Of a stretch of DNA of 64,000 nucleotides, positions 21,621 to 33,893 are shown in pieces. The notes under the pieces were generated by a model, which was not told the DNA's origin, did not search any database, and saw nothing but the letters and a program-made list of their open reading frames with translations. Numbering within the stretch: position 1 is the first letter of the stretch; each line of letters starts with the position of its first letter. The DNA comes from Hepsetus odoe. Its lineage: Eukaryota; Chordata; Actinopteri; Characiformes; Hepsetidae. The stretch spans positions 17,461,026 through 17,525,025 of the forward strand of contig CM029370.1 in the NCBI GenBank assembly GCA_017165825.1. The letters are read 5' to 3'. The position numbers and the translations under genes are program-made.

Positions 21621-23207
21621 ACTGAGGACCATTTGCTACAGACTCCCGAAAGCAAGGACTGAAAGACTAAATTAACTAGAGCCGGATCAAAATAAGCAGG
21701 CTGGCAGGATGAGGGATGGATGAGCAACATTTCATGTATTCTTTTTATGCTTTTTGGTTTTATGATTTCATCAACTTGCTTAAAGTCCACCTTATACCTA
21801 TATTTCCTCTAAGATAACTTTTTTTTTAAATGATGCATTATTTATTTCCAAACTGTCTTGTTACACAGTATGTCAGTATGTTTCAAAGACTCCCAGTACC
21901 CCTTCTAATTAGTAAATTCATCTACTTTAAGAAGAACCCATTGCTGACACAGGTGTTCAGTTGAAAACACACACCACTGGGTTGCTCAGGAGTAGTTATA
22001 CATTAGCTTATTATAAACATGCCCAATGCCAAGCCAGGGCTATGCCTAATTTAAGACCCCCCAGTGCTTAGCTGTAGAGCATTTGAATTGCATTCTCTGT
22101 AGCAGAGGAGTACCATCAAACACCTTCGGGATGGTTTTCAACATCTACTGTAAATTGTTCTAGAATGGTTAAAACTGTTACTGTCAAATATTATCAAAGC
22201 CACTTGATCTGATTAGGGTCGCAGTGCTGGAGTCAAACCCAGTTCTCACAGGGAGAAAGGCAGGGAAACACCCTTCACAGGTTGCAAGTCTATCACAGGG
22301 CATTTAACAAACCCTTGATCTGATCTTGATTTTAAAAGAAATGTTAGGGAGTTGTAGTTATTAGTGTGACATTATACGAAATTCAAGATAATCAGTCTCT
22401 AAAAATGAAAATCAACTGAACAAATATATATTTATGAAAAAGTACACTGCACCCGATAAATAAGACAAACAAATAAAAGCAGAAAAATAAGTAAGGACAG
22501 TAGAGGGACTTCTTTTTATTTCAATCCATGAGTCAAAACAACAAAACTGAAACCCTTGACGACAGGCCCATGAGACACTTTTGAATTCTCTGGCTAACTC
22601 AAAACATAAAACTGCTTTTCAAAAGCCTAGCCAAACATACACTCAGAGAGACTTTTTTCTGTCTTTCTCTCTCGTCAGCTCTCTCATGTATTGCCCTGCT
22701 TCTCTGTCTTTTATCTCTATTCCTTAAAATAGGCTCAAGTTGCCTCATGCCAGACGTACTCCTGTTAGGTCTTGTTGGGTCAGGATAAGCCTCTGGTTAA
22801 GAGGTGGGTTGCTGATGCATGAGGGGCATGACCAGACAGCCTTGACCTCCTCTAACTGCATTTCATGTGCCAGAGTCCACTCTTGCTGTCACTCTTTGAG
22901 GCAAATCAGACATTCTCTCTGCAGCATGGGACAGTGCTGTCTTTACGCATGTCTCTTTTTGACTGTCCTCCACACTGGGTGGTGTTCTTGCAGTTGGTGG
23001 CAATGTCTTTGAAAGCAATCAAATCAACACTTCTAATTCTTTGTCACATTTTTTGACCCATTCCTGATCAATTTTAGCAGTGTGAAAGGGTACATTTCCT
23101 GTTCAGGCTCCTGTTATTAGGAAATACTGTTGCCATAGAAAGTGGGCTTTTTCTGCAATAATGTTCAGGTAGTTATTAAGTATCAAGCATACACACAAAT
23201 ACATTGG
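21621..23207. other. Mostly unique sequence
   Basis: Apart from the SINE remnant at 22213-22301 I see nothing. Open frames near 22740-23056 match no family I know. Confidence 0.45.
22213..22301 (-). mobile_element. Remnant of SINE type-B 3' module
   Basis: GATTAGGGTCGCAGTGCTGGAGTC...GGTTGCAAGTCTATCACAGGG is a decayed reverse copy of the type-B tail. Confidence 0.55.
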
Positions 23208-23620
23208 AGAGGTGTTGGAGGCTAGATGCATGTTTAATCAGTGTAAAAAACAAAGCATGAAATTAACACAAGGCTTGAGGTAAATAATACAGGAACTTTG
23301 GAAGCATAACTAAGACCAAGGCCAAGGCATAGAAAAGGAGAATAGATAAAACACTAGACTGGACAGGGTAGGGAATGTGAGACTGGACTGAACATTAGCA
23401 CTAAACACAACAGGAGACTGCACTAACAATGGTACAAGGGCTTGGGCATACAACTGGACATGACTTGAATAAGCTCAAGAATAGGCCATAACTGGTACTA
23501 TAACAGAAATAGAGATAATAGGGAATGGGAAAAGTAGAAACACCATGACTAGGACAGATACAGGGGCAAACACAGAAAGAGTCACATGAACTAAGGAAAG
23601 AACAGAGAACTGAAACTGAG
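23208..23620 (-). mobile_element. Degraded LTR-like relative of family 2
   Basis: Shares an order of blocks with 20583-21067: GTTGGAGGC near the left, a TTTAATC...AAAAAAC region, a long purine-rich body, then CCATGACTAGGACAGATACAGG, which agrees at about 18-20 of 22 bases with CCATGACCAGGACAAATACAGG in the other copy. Ends are not clear. Confidence 0.4.
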
Positions 23621-24535
23621 GCTGAGAAAAGATGTCAGACTAAGGAAGGGCAGTGTGCAGTTTGTCATTGCCTGATGTTGAAAGAGTGACAATGGACTTA
23701 AATGATCCTTATTGGTATGAACCTGATGATGCACGAAAACATTTCTGGCACTATTGAATATCAGACGTGCTCTGTGTTGTTCCTAACAGGACATTTCACG
23801 AATGACGTTCAGACAATATTAACAGACATCAATTGTTATTACCCCATGTTGCTAAAGTGACAATTATTGTACATTAACATATATACATGACTCTATGTTA
23901 GTCTAAACCTGATGTGCGTATATATGGTGGTCATGGTCAAGTGGTTAATATATCATGATGTTGCAAGAAATTTGGACATTAACATGTACATGTTAATGTA
24001 AATACTATGTAAATACTTAAACTAATGTACTTTAATGGAAATACTATGTATGGTTATGTCCTGTGCTGGTCATAACTATACCTATTACTATCCAGACCTA
24101 ATATCACTATGGGAATTTTTTTTTTTTTATGTTTCTGCTACACATGAAAAATATGTAAAAGAATAGAAAAATGTGTAGTACTGTTAGCTGCCATTAAGTC
24201 TTTGGTATGGATAACAATTTTGTCACATCATCAGTGATTCTATCATTAATTTATAGCTTAACAGTATTCTGTTGTTTAATTTTGAGATTTATGGCAAATT
24301 TTTCTTTGCACAGATGGCTAAATCCCATGTAACTGTTCATTGGACATATTATGCAGGGGCCAATATTTTAATACTTATAAAGTGCACTGTGTACAGAGTT
24401 CATTTGAAATTCAGGACATGGTCTCTTGCAAGTTATTTTAAGAACTGCTTAAAAGGCATTCAAGTCCAGTCAGGCATCAGTGGAAAGTAAACATTTCTTT
24501 TGTCCTTTGTGTAAATTCCATTGTATACACATACA
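23621..24535. other. Unique sequence with a perfect palindrome
   Basis: AT-rich DNA with repeated ACATTAACAT / AATACTATGTA words between 23870 and 24055. A poly-T run lies at about 24117-24128. No gene. Confidence 0.45.
23976..23999. repeat. Perfect 24-bp palindrome
   Basis: ACATTAACATGT is followed directly by its reverse complement ACATGTTAATGT. Confidence 0.95.
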
Positions 24536-24631
24536 TCATTCTGCCATAACATTAAACTTACTTGCCTAATATTATGTAGGTCACTCCTACACAAGCTGCC
24601 TAATCAGCTCTGATGTTTTGATGCATGACCT
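24536..24631 (+). mobile_element. Tc1-type transposon end fragment
   Basis: CTGCCATAACATTAAACTTACTTGCCTAATATTATGTAGGTC is a slightly decayed version of a very common fish transposon end (…GCCATAACATTAAAACCACCTGCC…). Only the terminal 95 bp or so survive. Confidence 0.55.
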
Positions 24632-26936
24632 TTTTTTTTTTGCAGTGTGGCTAGTCCTGCCTAAATATCCTGCCTAATGTAGCCATTTTTATTAGGGATA
24701 ACCTTTGCAATGAAGTGGTGTCTTCTTACTTCCTCTGGCAACTTTGCCTTCTTCTTTCACTTTGTGGTCAAGCTCTAAAGTGCACATGCCCAGTGTAAGT
24801 AAGTGTAAGTGGACAAGGGTCAGCATAGGAAAGATATTTGTACTCATACATCTATATGTTATAACATTACAGAAACCTTTTCATACATTTTGCTAGAGGA
24901 CCTTTTCTGTGGGACCAGACCAAAAGGCTAGCTCCCCCTCTCCCCTCCCCCTGTTCAATGAGCTTTCAAAGAGCCATGGCCCTCTCTCCAATTCACTGGA
25001 TGTCCTTCCTTGGACCATTTTTAGTAGGTGCTAACCATTGCATACTTGGCCACGCAATACCTGCCTTTTTAGAGACATTCTGACTCAAAAGCATCACAGT
25101 TTAATTTTTATCAAAGTCACTTGGATCCTTATGCTTGCCCATTTTTTTTAATACATTAACTTTAAGAGCGGGCTGCTCACTTGCTGTATCCCACTGCCTG
25201 GCAGGTGCCTTTGCAACAACACATTTTAATGTTAATTGTGTCACCTTTCATTGGTTTTTATGTTGTGGATCAGTTTATATGTACATCCTTGCACCCATGT
25301 ACAAGTCGTTGTGTATATTTCCTGAGGGTATGAAGGATCCTGATTTTTTTGGAATGATTTAAAACATTGCTCTATTATTGGTACAATTATGGCCACACCG
25401 GATTAAATTCTGGGTTTCTGAACGTAACAGTATTTCTTACATTAATAATAATAATAATAATAATAAATAGCTATACTGCATCATTTCATCAACGGTATAT
25501 GAGTTTTGTCGTCTTCTGTACCCCACTGAAATCTACAGAGGGTCATTTTTATGCCATATATATTACCTTAGAAGCACACAATCTACTTCTAGAGAATTAC
25601 CATTGGAATATAAGTTTAAGCAGCTCTAGGCTATGAATAAAAGTAAATCAAATTATTTGCTTAAGTTCACCACCAGAGCAAAGAAGTCATATGATTCACT
25701 TGGTTCTTATGGGAAAACGGAGACTCTAATCAGATTTTACTAGACAATACCTATTGTTTGATTATCTCACCTGCTTATAATAAACATTTATGTGTTTAAG
25801 TATTTTACATACCCATTGTTTCTAACCTGAGCTGGAACAACAAGAACATACAATGATTTCCTGATGGTTGTGCAATTTATATTCAATACTGCCTTAAAGG
25901 TAATACTTAAAGGTAAATATCCACCCTTTTCCGTGTCATACCTGTCACTTTTGTCAGATGAAACCGTGATCTTACGGGACATCCAGTATGTGCTAAACAG
26001 AGAACAAATGAGCTCTGCAGCTGAGATGATAGAATAGCCAAGCAGATTACAGCATCACTCTGCAACACCATCTGACAGCTCAATAAAATAAAATATTAAA
26101 AAGAGAAGCATGTTTAGGGATTTTAGGGCTAGTTACAAAGACAATCAGAAAACTACTTACACCTGCTCTGGCCATATATTTCCCCGGTTTGAATGTATAG
26201 CTTTCCAGATCATTATATACATCTACATTTACCTTCACTCACTGGCCATCCTATCAAATACACCTACTCTCCAATTACTGGCTGTACCCTTTTATGGCTG
26301 CTTAGAAATTCCATTCTGAAGCTTAAATAGCAGCATATACAACAGCTTTCAATATAATTACTAATGTAAGTAGGACTGGAGGCTAAAAACGAGGGAAAAG
26401 CTGCTTTTTTCTCTGGGTTTACATCCAAGTTTATTTTATGGCTTCTTGGCTGCACTTTTCCTTGTTATTAAGTCTTTGTTATAATGTGGTGCAGCTTTTA
26501 GCTTCCTGAAAGCTAGCAGGTCAATGGTTTTCGCTTAGCTAACTACCACTTAAATATGCCATGGGTCTGTGAAAGGAGGTTTTGACCAAACTGGCCAATG
26601 CTTAAATGTTTACAGAAATTTCATGCCTTCAGATGATTTATACTTACACTACTTGTTTCAACACTTCTTCAGCTCATCACAAAGCATAAAAGTGGTTGTC
26701 AGGAGTGATTAAAACATCAAAACATATCTCTATCTTTTTGCGACAACCAATGTCTCCTATGTATTGTCCATGATCCTCAAGAGACCATCTTCAGGACCTT
26801 CAGTCAGTGAACATAATTCTAACACATTCCGTTGCAGTAATATTTTTAATTTGAACTGACTTCATACATCCTGTCCTGACTAGCAAGCCAAGGCCAGGCT
26901 TTCTATTGAACTTTACTAATTAAAAAAATAATGCAG
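24632..26936. other. Unique AT-rich DNA
   Basis: A poly-T run lies near 24631-24641 and a C-rich patch at about 24931-24950. No gene or clear repeat except the TAA run at 25443-25467. Confidence 0.45.
25443..25467 (+). repeat. (TAA)n microsatellite
   Basis: About eight TAA units. Confidence 0.9.
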
Positions 26937-27216
26937 TATGGTGGCACAGTGGGTAGCACTGTTGCCTCATAGACTACTAAAAGATTTGTTTTTGTACCAA
27001 GCTAAAGGCTGTTGTTTAGAATTTTCAGTCAAGATTCAATTTGTAGGGCTGCCCTGAGGTAACCCTGAGCAAGGTACCATGTCCATCACTGCTCCCCGAG
27101 TGCTGGACATGGCCACCAACACTGAGTGCATGAGTCAACTGCAGGGGATGCATTTTATTGTGATTCACTGGGTGCATTGCTGTGTATTCACAATGGAAAA
27201 CAGTCACTTTCATTTT
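26937..27216 (+). mobile_element. Chimeric SINE: different tRNA-like head on a type-A tail
   Basis: The left part has GGTGGCACAGTGGGTAGCACTGTTGCCTCATAG, the head of a different common fish SINE (A box TGGCACAGTGG). From about 27040 the sequence is the type-A body and tail (GCCCTGAGGTAACCCTGAGCAAGGTACC, then GCATTTTATTGTGATTCACTG, then TCACTTTCATTTT). The B-box region between them has decayed. It is either a fusion of two retroposons or two adjacent insertions. Confidence 0.6.
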
Positions 27217-27949
27217 CACGTCATCAGAAAAAAACAGATATGAAAACAAATTGTAAGTTTTTTTCACTTTCAATCCCTATACATCCCGCACCATAATATT
27301 TAAATCCATGAAAACTATGGAGAATCCTTTACACTGCCATCAGAATGAAAATGTATTGAAATACAGACAGAAGTGCGTATTTTGAGTGTGAACTATTAAT
27401 AATGCTACTGCTTGGGAGATTAAAATTGCTCATTTTCAAAGCAAAGATTAGCGATAATGAGTTTATACTAGCAAACTACCACCCTACTTCCAAAGGTCAC
27501 CTGTTAAGTTTTCAGCCTGAAGATAAACCATTCAGCAATTTATGTAGACAACTTCTAATTTAGCTAACATTAGCTAACAGCTAATGTCCCTGTTCCTCTA
27601 GTATAACTCGTCAAGCCCACTGCATCTCTCCACAGGAAAAAAAAAAAAAAATGATGCAAAGAATTTTGTAAAGATAGAATTAAAATAGAAACATTAAAAT
27701 ACTCAGTGTTTACCTGAGCTCATCTTTGACAAAATAGCTACAGAAATTTGCTGTAAAGACAGACATGCCTAATAGAATCTTTATCTGGTCTTTGTCTCTC
27801 TATTCTTTGTGATTCTGTTAAATTCAAAGTCATTATTGAATGAATGAATTCAATTAGACAATCACTCTCTTGCATTGGCTAAACATCCCTGGTAAAAATA
27901 AGTGGTGGGTAGAGGAAGAAACCAGGTGGGTGATCCTTGAGGGTGTGAT
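27217..27949. other. Unique sequence, nothing recognised
   Basis: An A run lies at about 27637-27651. No gene. Confidence 0.45.
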
Positions 27950-28129
27950 TTACATTTACATTTACAGCATTTAGCTGATGCTCTTATCCAGAGTGACTTA
28001 CATTTCGTAACTACAGGGACAGTCCCCCTGGAGCAACTTGGGGTTAAGGGTCTTGCTCAGGAACCCAATAATGGTAGTGCTAGAGGTGGCATTCAAACCT
28101 GCGGTCTGTTGGTCTCTAGGTCAACAATG
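27950..28129 (-). mobile_element. tRNA-derived SINE, type C, head partly lost
   Basis: TTACATTTACATTTACAGCATTTAGCTGATGCTCTTATCCAGAGTGAC, then the GGAGCAACTTGGGGTTAAGGGTCTTGCTCAGG core as at 11040-11246. The B box is recognisable; the A-box end has gone. Confidence 0.75.
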
Positions 28130-31100
28130 TATTATATGTATTAAATCGTGAACAGAATCCCCTGGGGTGCAAATGAGATCCAGAAATGCTATGCTGTGGC
28201 AAATACACTATACAGTCAGTAATTTTAAACCTACAAAGTGTACTTGGTTAATAGGTATCCCTGTAAAAATGTCCATGTGTTGGTACCTACTTTGTAAAGT
28301 TTCTACTAAACTGGCAGCAGTGTACAAAAATGTTGCTTAAAGAAGTGAGATTTTCTTGCTTTCCTCTCCGTACTGGTCTCACATTGAAACACCCTTTAAC
28401 TACACAGTGCCCTCAATTTCCTCCAGCTCTTCTCCACTTTTCCTGTGAAAGTGTTTGAGGCAGGCGTTTGATGGAGCGTGAGTAACTTTAGCTGGGGAGG
28501 TCTGGAGGAGTTCAGATTCAGAGAGGCTTTTACAAGCCGGCTGTAATGACTTCCTCTTAACAGCTCTCTGCAAAAGGACCTCAGCAAATTTGATTATGCA
28601 CGTTCAGGGTGTGAACGTGGCACAACCACATGTGCTAGGGTGATTACATTGAGTCTGAGTGAGCATGTGTATGTGTGTGTATTTGTGTGATTCCATGTGA
28701 AGGTGTATTTATGTTAGGAAGCATTTAAGCTAATGGGTACTAGCCTTTTGCAAGTCAACCACAGATTAATAAAGTTCCTCCCAACATTGAGAAGGTAAAA
28801 GTGGTGCATGTACATTGTTCCTAACATTGGGCAATCCGTTGTGCATAAGACGACAAAGGCACAGGGCACAGAGCACAGAGCTTGGTTTGGGTGCTTCAGT
28901 GGATACCTGGGATGCAAACCAAATAAGAGAGCGCCTTCACCAGGAGCCAGTTAGTTCACAGGAATGTGTGTGCGATGAAGATCTGTTGTTCCAGTGCACC
29001 CACAGCGTGCACTTTTGACCGTCTTTGTCTGGGCTGTTATTTTTGCAGAGGTAGTGTTTAAGACTTATGTTTGTTCTTACTCCAAAATACCTCACAACTG
29101 CATAAGATGGTTTCAATAAGTGTCTCATTTGATCTTGGTCTTCCAGTGAAAGGTATCCCCCCCTCTTTTGAGTATCCTGTTCCCTTCACCTGACTATGTC
29201 TGCCCTCCAGATGTTCCACAATGCTTTTCATCTCTGCAGGATGCTGTGTCAGGACGAAGTTATTTGTTTTAATGTTTGCAGCCAGGGAACAGGAAACAAG
29301 CAATACACCACCCCACCTTGGTTCTGCGTATTTGATGAAAAAATATTGTCTCCACCACTGTCTGAGCAGTGTGAACAAGGACGAGGCATGCTCTTTTCCT
29401 CTAATATAAATCCAAATGAAAACCTGAAAGTCAATCTAAAAACCTGATTTTTGTTCTTTATCCCTTAACCCATTTCTGTTTCTTTGTGTCTCTGCACTCA
29501 GAATGAAAAACTTAAAACATTGCAACAGTGCTGCTGTGGTCTCCAGAGTGAGATTTTCTGATTTAGAGAGTAGTTCTTCTGATGATATATCTGTGAGATG
29601 GGAGGAACTTTTGAAAAACTACATCTGCCCAAGTTACATTTTGGGAGGATATTTTTATACCTTCATAACCAGCAGACGAGTACAGAAAAAAGCAGATAGC
29701 TAGTGTGTCACTATAAATGTTAACAGAATGTTTTATTGCAAAGTAAATGTAGGTAAATGTATTATATAAAAAAAAAATCATATTGTATGCAAAGAACTCA
29801 CATTTTTAGAGATTTCAGTCAAAAGGAAATTTGTTACTTTACTTGTCTGTGTCAATAATGTTCTCCACACTTTTATCTTCTTTAGTAAGACTTGCTCTGC
29901 CACGCACTTTAGAAGGGCTAAGGTATTTTAGAAAGAGTAATTAGTATTGCCCTCCATTGCATTATATTGCTAATTGTATATTATGTATATATTAAGCTCT
30001 GACATTAATGGCTTATCAAATAAATTATATATAAAAGTCTTGGTAAGTATTATAGGTCTTGGTAAATATTATTATCCTTTATTGTAGGCAGTGTAATATG
30101 TAAGCTTTGATTGATTGAGGAACATTTGTAACATTCTGACAGAACCACTCAATCTAACTAAGCCTTTCTTTTCACCTGCTCTAGTGAGGAAACAGCAGTG
30201 TGCACCCTGTGTGCTTTGTATGAACAGTTTAACAAGGGAATAACATAAAACAAGCAAAGAAAAAGAATGAAAAGTTCCAAAAAGTTTTTTGCAAAAAAAT
30301 TAATTAGTGTCTAATTAGCAATTTGTTGGAAAAGCTTTGCCTTTCTTCTCTCCTCTGACAGTGATAGACACTTTATCAGCATGAATAAGGTTCTGGAGTC
30401 TGCTGACACTGTATATCCAGCTGATGCTCTGGCACTTTTCCTGTTTTCAGTTTTATAATTTCAATTGCAAAATTTGAAAAAAAGTGGAGGCATATATCAG
30501 TTATAAACTCTTGAAAGGAATAGAAAGAAGTCTGAAAAAGAAATAATATTACTGTATCCTATAATTAGGTTCAGCCCTTTTAATTAGAGCTAGATAAGTT
30601 GTTTCTGGAAATCTTCACTGAAATATTTTACTTTATTATGTATAGCACACTGCTTGATGGGGTGATGTCAGCCACCAAATGCAATTAATGGTGCAACATT
30701 TCATCAGTGAGTGTTGATTTGGTCTGGATTTTCAGCAGTTGCATCTTTTAAAATATTAGCTAGCACATATGTAACTCCACCCAAAGATCTGGGATAAGTG
30801 TAATAGGGTAGATCAAAATTAAAGTCAATCAAACTGCCTGACTCAAATTCATCTCATTGCATCACAGTTTTGTAAGTCAGCCAACACAAGCTGAAAAGAT
30901 AGTGGGGCTCATAGATGTCCATAGCAAATGGGTTCTGAAAATGAAAATGTCTTTAAAGTTAAGATTTAGATTGCAGAACCTCATATTAAACTCTGTTCCT
31001 TTACATATTTTGGACAAAGAATCAAGGACATGATAGCCATGATGAGGGTGGCATGGTGGGTAATGTCTGCTGCTAACAAATAGAAGATTTTGTGGGAGAT

Positions 31101-31707
31101 CCTCAGTGTCTACATTTTACATTACAACAAGATGAGAACGAGATGAGCTTCCTTTTCTCACCTACTGCAAAACTGTATTTTCACCTGGAATGCCTTAATG
31201 GGTGTACATGTCACAGATTAGTATCCTGTTGCCTTACATCTGCAGATTGAAAGCATTAAGACATTCTGCCATGGCATGGTGTTATTTCCAGTCTGGGTCT
31301 GTCAGTTGCATGAAGGTTTTGCCTTTTGACGGAAGAAATCTGTCTACCTCAGCAAGCAGCTGATTGAAGTGCTTCAAAACTCTGCCGCAACCTAGCCATC
31401 AGATTTCCATGTGGTCCAGTACATCTTCTTAATTGCACTCTAGGTTTGAGAGGAATTCTTGGAACTGCCTGTGGTTAAGTTTGTTCGCCTAGATGAAGTT
31501 TGCATGACACTGCAACTTTCAGATTCCCACTTCACCACTTTGCAGCAGAGTGCTTGCTTTTGGATAAGCCTATGAATTTGCAATGGCTGTGCATGTGCAT
31601 GTGCATAGCTGAAAACTAAAGTTGGCAATGTAGTCCAGAATCCTTATCTCACTAAGACTTCAGTACATGGTCTGTATTGGTAGTTGAGTTGTACATGGAA
31701 TCTGTTT
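28130..31707. other. Longest unrecognised stretch (about 3.6 kb)
   Basis: AT-rich DNA with few low-complexity patches. Open frames at 29058-29378 (minus, 106 codons) and 29196-29447 (plus, 83 codons, cysteine-containing) overlap each other on opposite strands, and I recognise neither. A GGTGGCATGGTGGGTA word at about 31050 may be a SINE-head relic. Nothing else is supported. Confidence 0.4.
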
Positions 31708-31718
31708 TGATTGGAACC

Positions 31719-31835
31719 ATCCATCCAGCCATTATCTGCCGCTTGTCCCAAACGGGGTCGCGGGGGAGTGCTGGCGTCCAACCCAGCGCACACAGGGCGA
31801 GGACGGGGGACGCACCCTGGACAGGTCGCCAGCCC
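31719..31835 (-). mobile_element. SINE type-B, 5'-truncated copy with 11-bp target duplication
   Basis: 117 bp starting with the (CATC)n tail and CTGCCGCTTGTCCC, ending in GGTCGCCAGCCC. It is flanked by TGATTGGAACC at 31708-31718 and 31836-31846. It is the reverse-oriented 3' part of the element complete at 37361-37607. The perfect duplication shows insertion by target-primed reverse transcription, relatively recently. Confidence 0.9.
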
Positions 31836-32085
31836 TGATTGGAACCATTTTGTGTTAAAGTTCACTGTTTTCATCATTTTTTTTGGTAACAGGTTATGAC
31901 AAATTAGTTCAGTAGAAAGGTTGAAAGTTAGAATTGTGTATTGTATAATGAGCTAAAACACAAATGAATTAAAAATATGACTTCTAAAAAAACAGTAAAG
32001 ATGAGGGTTACAGTGCTACACTATACCACTTAATAAATATAAAACTGTAGTTTTAGGTTGAAAAGGCCCTTAGAGATTAATATAT

Positions 32086-32106
32086 TGTACTGTGCAAATG
32101 TTTTAG
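32086..32106 (+). mobile_element. Orphan Tc1 terminal-repeat fragment
   Basis: TGTACTGTGCAAATGTTTTAG resembles the outer end of the elements at 41514 and 45994 (AGTACTGTGCAAAAGTTTTAG). Nothing internal is left, and an AT microsatellite follows 30 bp on. Confidence 0.4.
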
Positions 32107-32132
32107 AAAAATAAATTTATAAAGGATTTACA

Positions 32133-32135
<3 letters not shown>

Positions 32136-32199
<64 letters not shown>
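32136..32199 (+). repeat. (TA)n microsatellite
   Basis: About 64 bp of uninterrupted TA, a cruciform-prone tract. Confidence 0.95.
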
Positions 32200-32202
<3 letters not shown>

Positions 32203-32426
32203 GTTGTAGGCCCCCCTGAGGCTCAGAGATTGAATTGAGGGGTATTAGTATAATGATTTACAGAGATGCTATATAAGAAATAAAGGTCACCTATAGTAAG
32301 AGAAAGGTAAATTAAACAGCTATTAATGTTAGAGCTTAACACCAGATAACACTCATGTAAGCAACTATTTAGTAAGTATTAGCACAAGAGTCCAAAAAGG
32401 TGATAATGAGAATTAAGTGCATTAGA

Positions 32427-32588
32427 TCAAGGTGCCGTCCCTGTCTGTTCGCTGCTCCCTGTGATGGGCTGGCAACCTGTCCAGGGTGTGTCCCCAGTCC
32501 TTCGCCCTGTGTGAGCTGGGATGGACTCCAGCACCCCCTCCCCCCACCCTACTTAGGACAAGCGGCCCGGAAAATGAATGAATGAATG
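32427..32588 (+). mobile_element. SINE type-B, 5'-truncated copy with 11-bp target duplication
   Basis: 162 bp from AAGGTGCCGTCCCTG through CTGGCAACCTGTCCAGGGTG to GGACAAGCGGCCCGG and an (AATG)n tail. Flanked by AGTGCATTAGA at 32416-32426 and 32589-32599. The head is missing. Its tail unit is AATG, not the ATGG seen at 37361. Confidence 0.9.
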
Positions 32589-32599
32589 AGTGCATTAGA

Positions 32600-33775
32600 G
32601 GGACAGGGAGGAGGGAAGGGTGTAGTTTCCTTAGGCTTGAACAAACTGTAAGTAAAAAAGAATAGCAAGCAAGCAAGCAAGCAACTGTCCATCCGTTTTA
32701 GTGATGATTTTCATTGTTTCACACAAAAGTATTTCAAGAAAGAATCAGAAAAACCAGAGGGAATTAATGGTTATGTTAAAGAAGCTTAGCTGTGATTTCA
32801 AGCTATATCAAATATTTTTTTGATTGTGGTATTGCAGAAAGAGTCACAAAATGATGCTGACTCCATGGGAGAGTCAGTAATTTGATATAAATGTCTTCAA
32901 ACCCATGTCTGGCCAGTATCACGCTGGAATATGTTTTAATCATGCTAAACTCTCATTGGATCTCATTAGTCCAATAAACATGCAAGTATCCAATCATTGC
33001 AGTGCTTGGTAGATAGTGGGCATGACTGAAAGATAGAAAATCCACCATTACTGTGCATGATAGGTAGATAATGATGAGATGCATAGCCTCTCCAAATGAC
33101 TCTCCATAGCAAGGGCCATTACAAATGCACTTCACAATAAATGCATGTTGTTCTGCTCTAAGTTGTTTTAACCCATATTTTAGGTTTGACTGTAGCAAAA
33201 TTGAATGATGATGTCACTTCAGGGACTTTTTGTATCTAGTCATAACACTATCATTTTGATAAATTAGGTTTTGTTCACAATGAAAAGCTTTAAAAAGGGT
33301 TTTCAGAGAAACAAACAGGAGTGATGACTGGCAAGGAGAGGTAAAAAGTAGGAAATACTCAGAAAGAAAGAGGGCAGAAAAGGGGAGTACACTTTTGGTC
33401 CTACTAGTGTCTCTCTGTATCTCTGTACACAGGGAATAAACTGAGCAAGGGACTCCTTTTAAGTCTTCCTCTTTCATCGTCCATGAAGGCGTATGATGAC
33501 ATTTACAGTCCTCATACAGCTTTTAACTGGTGCCAGATCATTTTGAAGTTGTGTTTGTCTGTGTGTGTGTTTGTTAAAGGGCTCGTACGTGACCAAATTT
33601 TACTGACTCATTGGAATATGATACAAAAACATGTTCGTTTTTACACTTTATTGGTTTATTTATTTCTATGCATGTTTTGGAGCTCAAACAAACTGTTTTT
33701 GCAACATACAACTATGTGAATATGTTAAATGTACTTCAGAGAAAAATGTAAGTTCAAAGAAACTCTAGAACATGG
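32600..33775. other. Unique sequence with a short (AAGC)n run
   Basis: (AAGC)n at about 32662-32683. Otherwise no repeat or gene recognised. Confidence 0.45.
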
Positions 33776-33893
33776 CCTGTGATGGACTGGCAACCTGTCC
33801 AGGGTGTTTCATCGCTTTTCACCCCATGTGTGCTGAGATATGCTCCAGCATCACAACCCTATTCAGGATAAGTGGTTAAGATAATGATTGAGA
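33776..33893 (+). mobile_element. Decayed SINE type-B 3' module
   Basis: GTGATGGACTGGCAACCTGTCCAGGGTG, then GCTCCAGCATCACAACCCTATTCAGGATAAG and a tail near AATGATTGAG. Head missing, no target duplication seen. Confidence 0.7.

Noticed and set aside
29058..29447. Overlapping minus (106 codons) and plus (83 codons, cysteine-rich) frames, one preceded by CCCTCCAG
   Set aside because: Neither matches a known family, they overlap on opposite strands, and a single acceptor-like AG is weak evidence for an exon.
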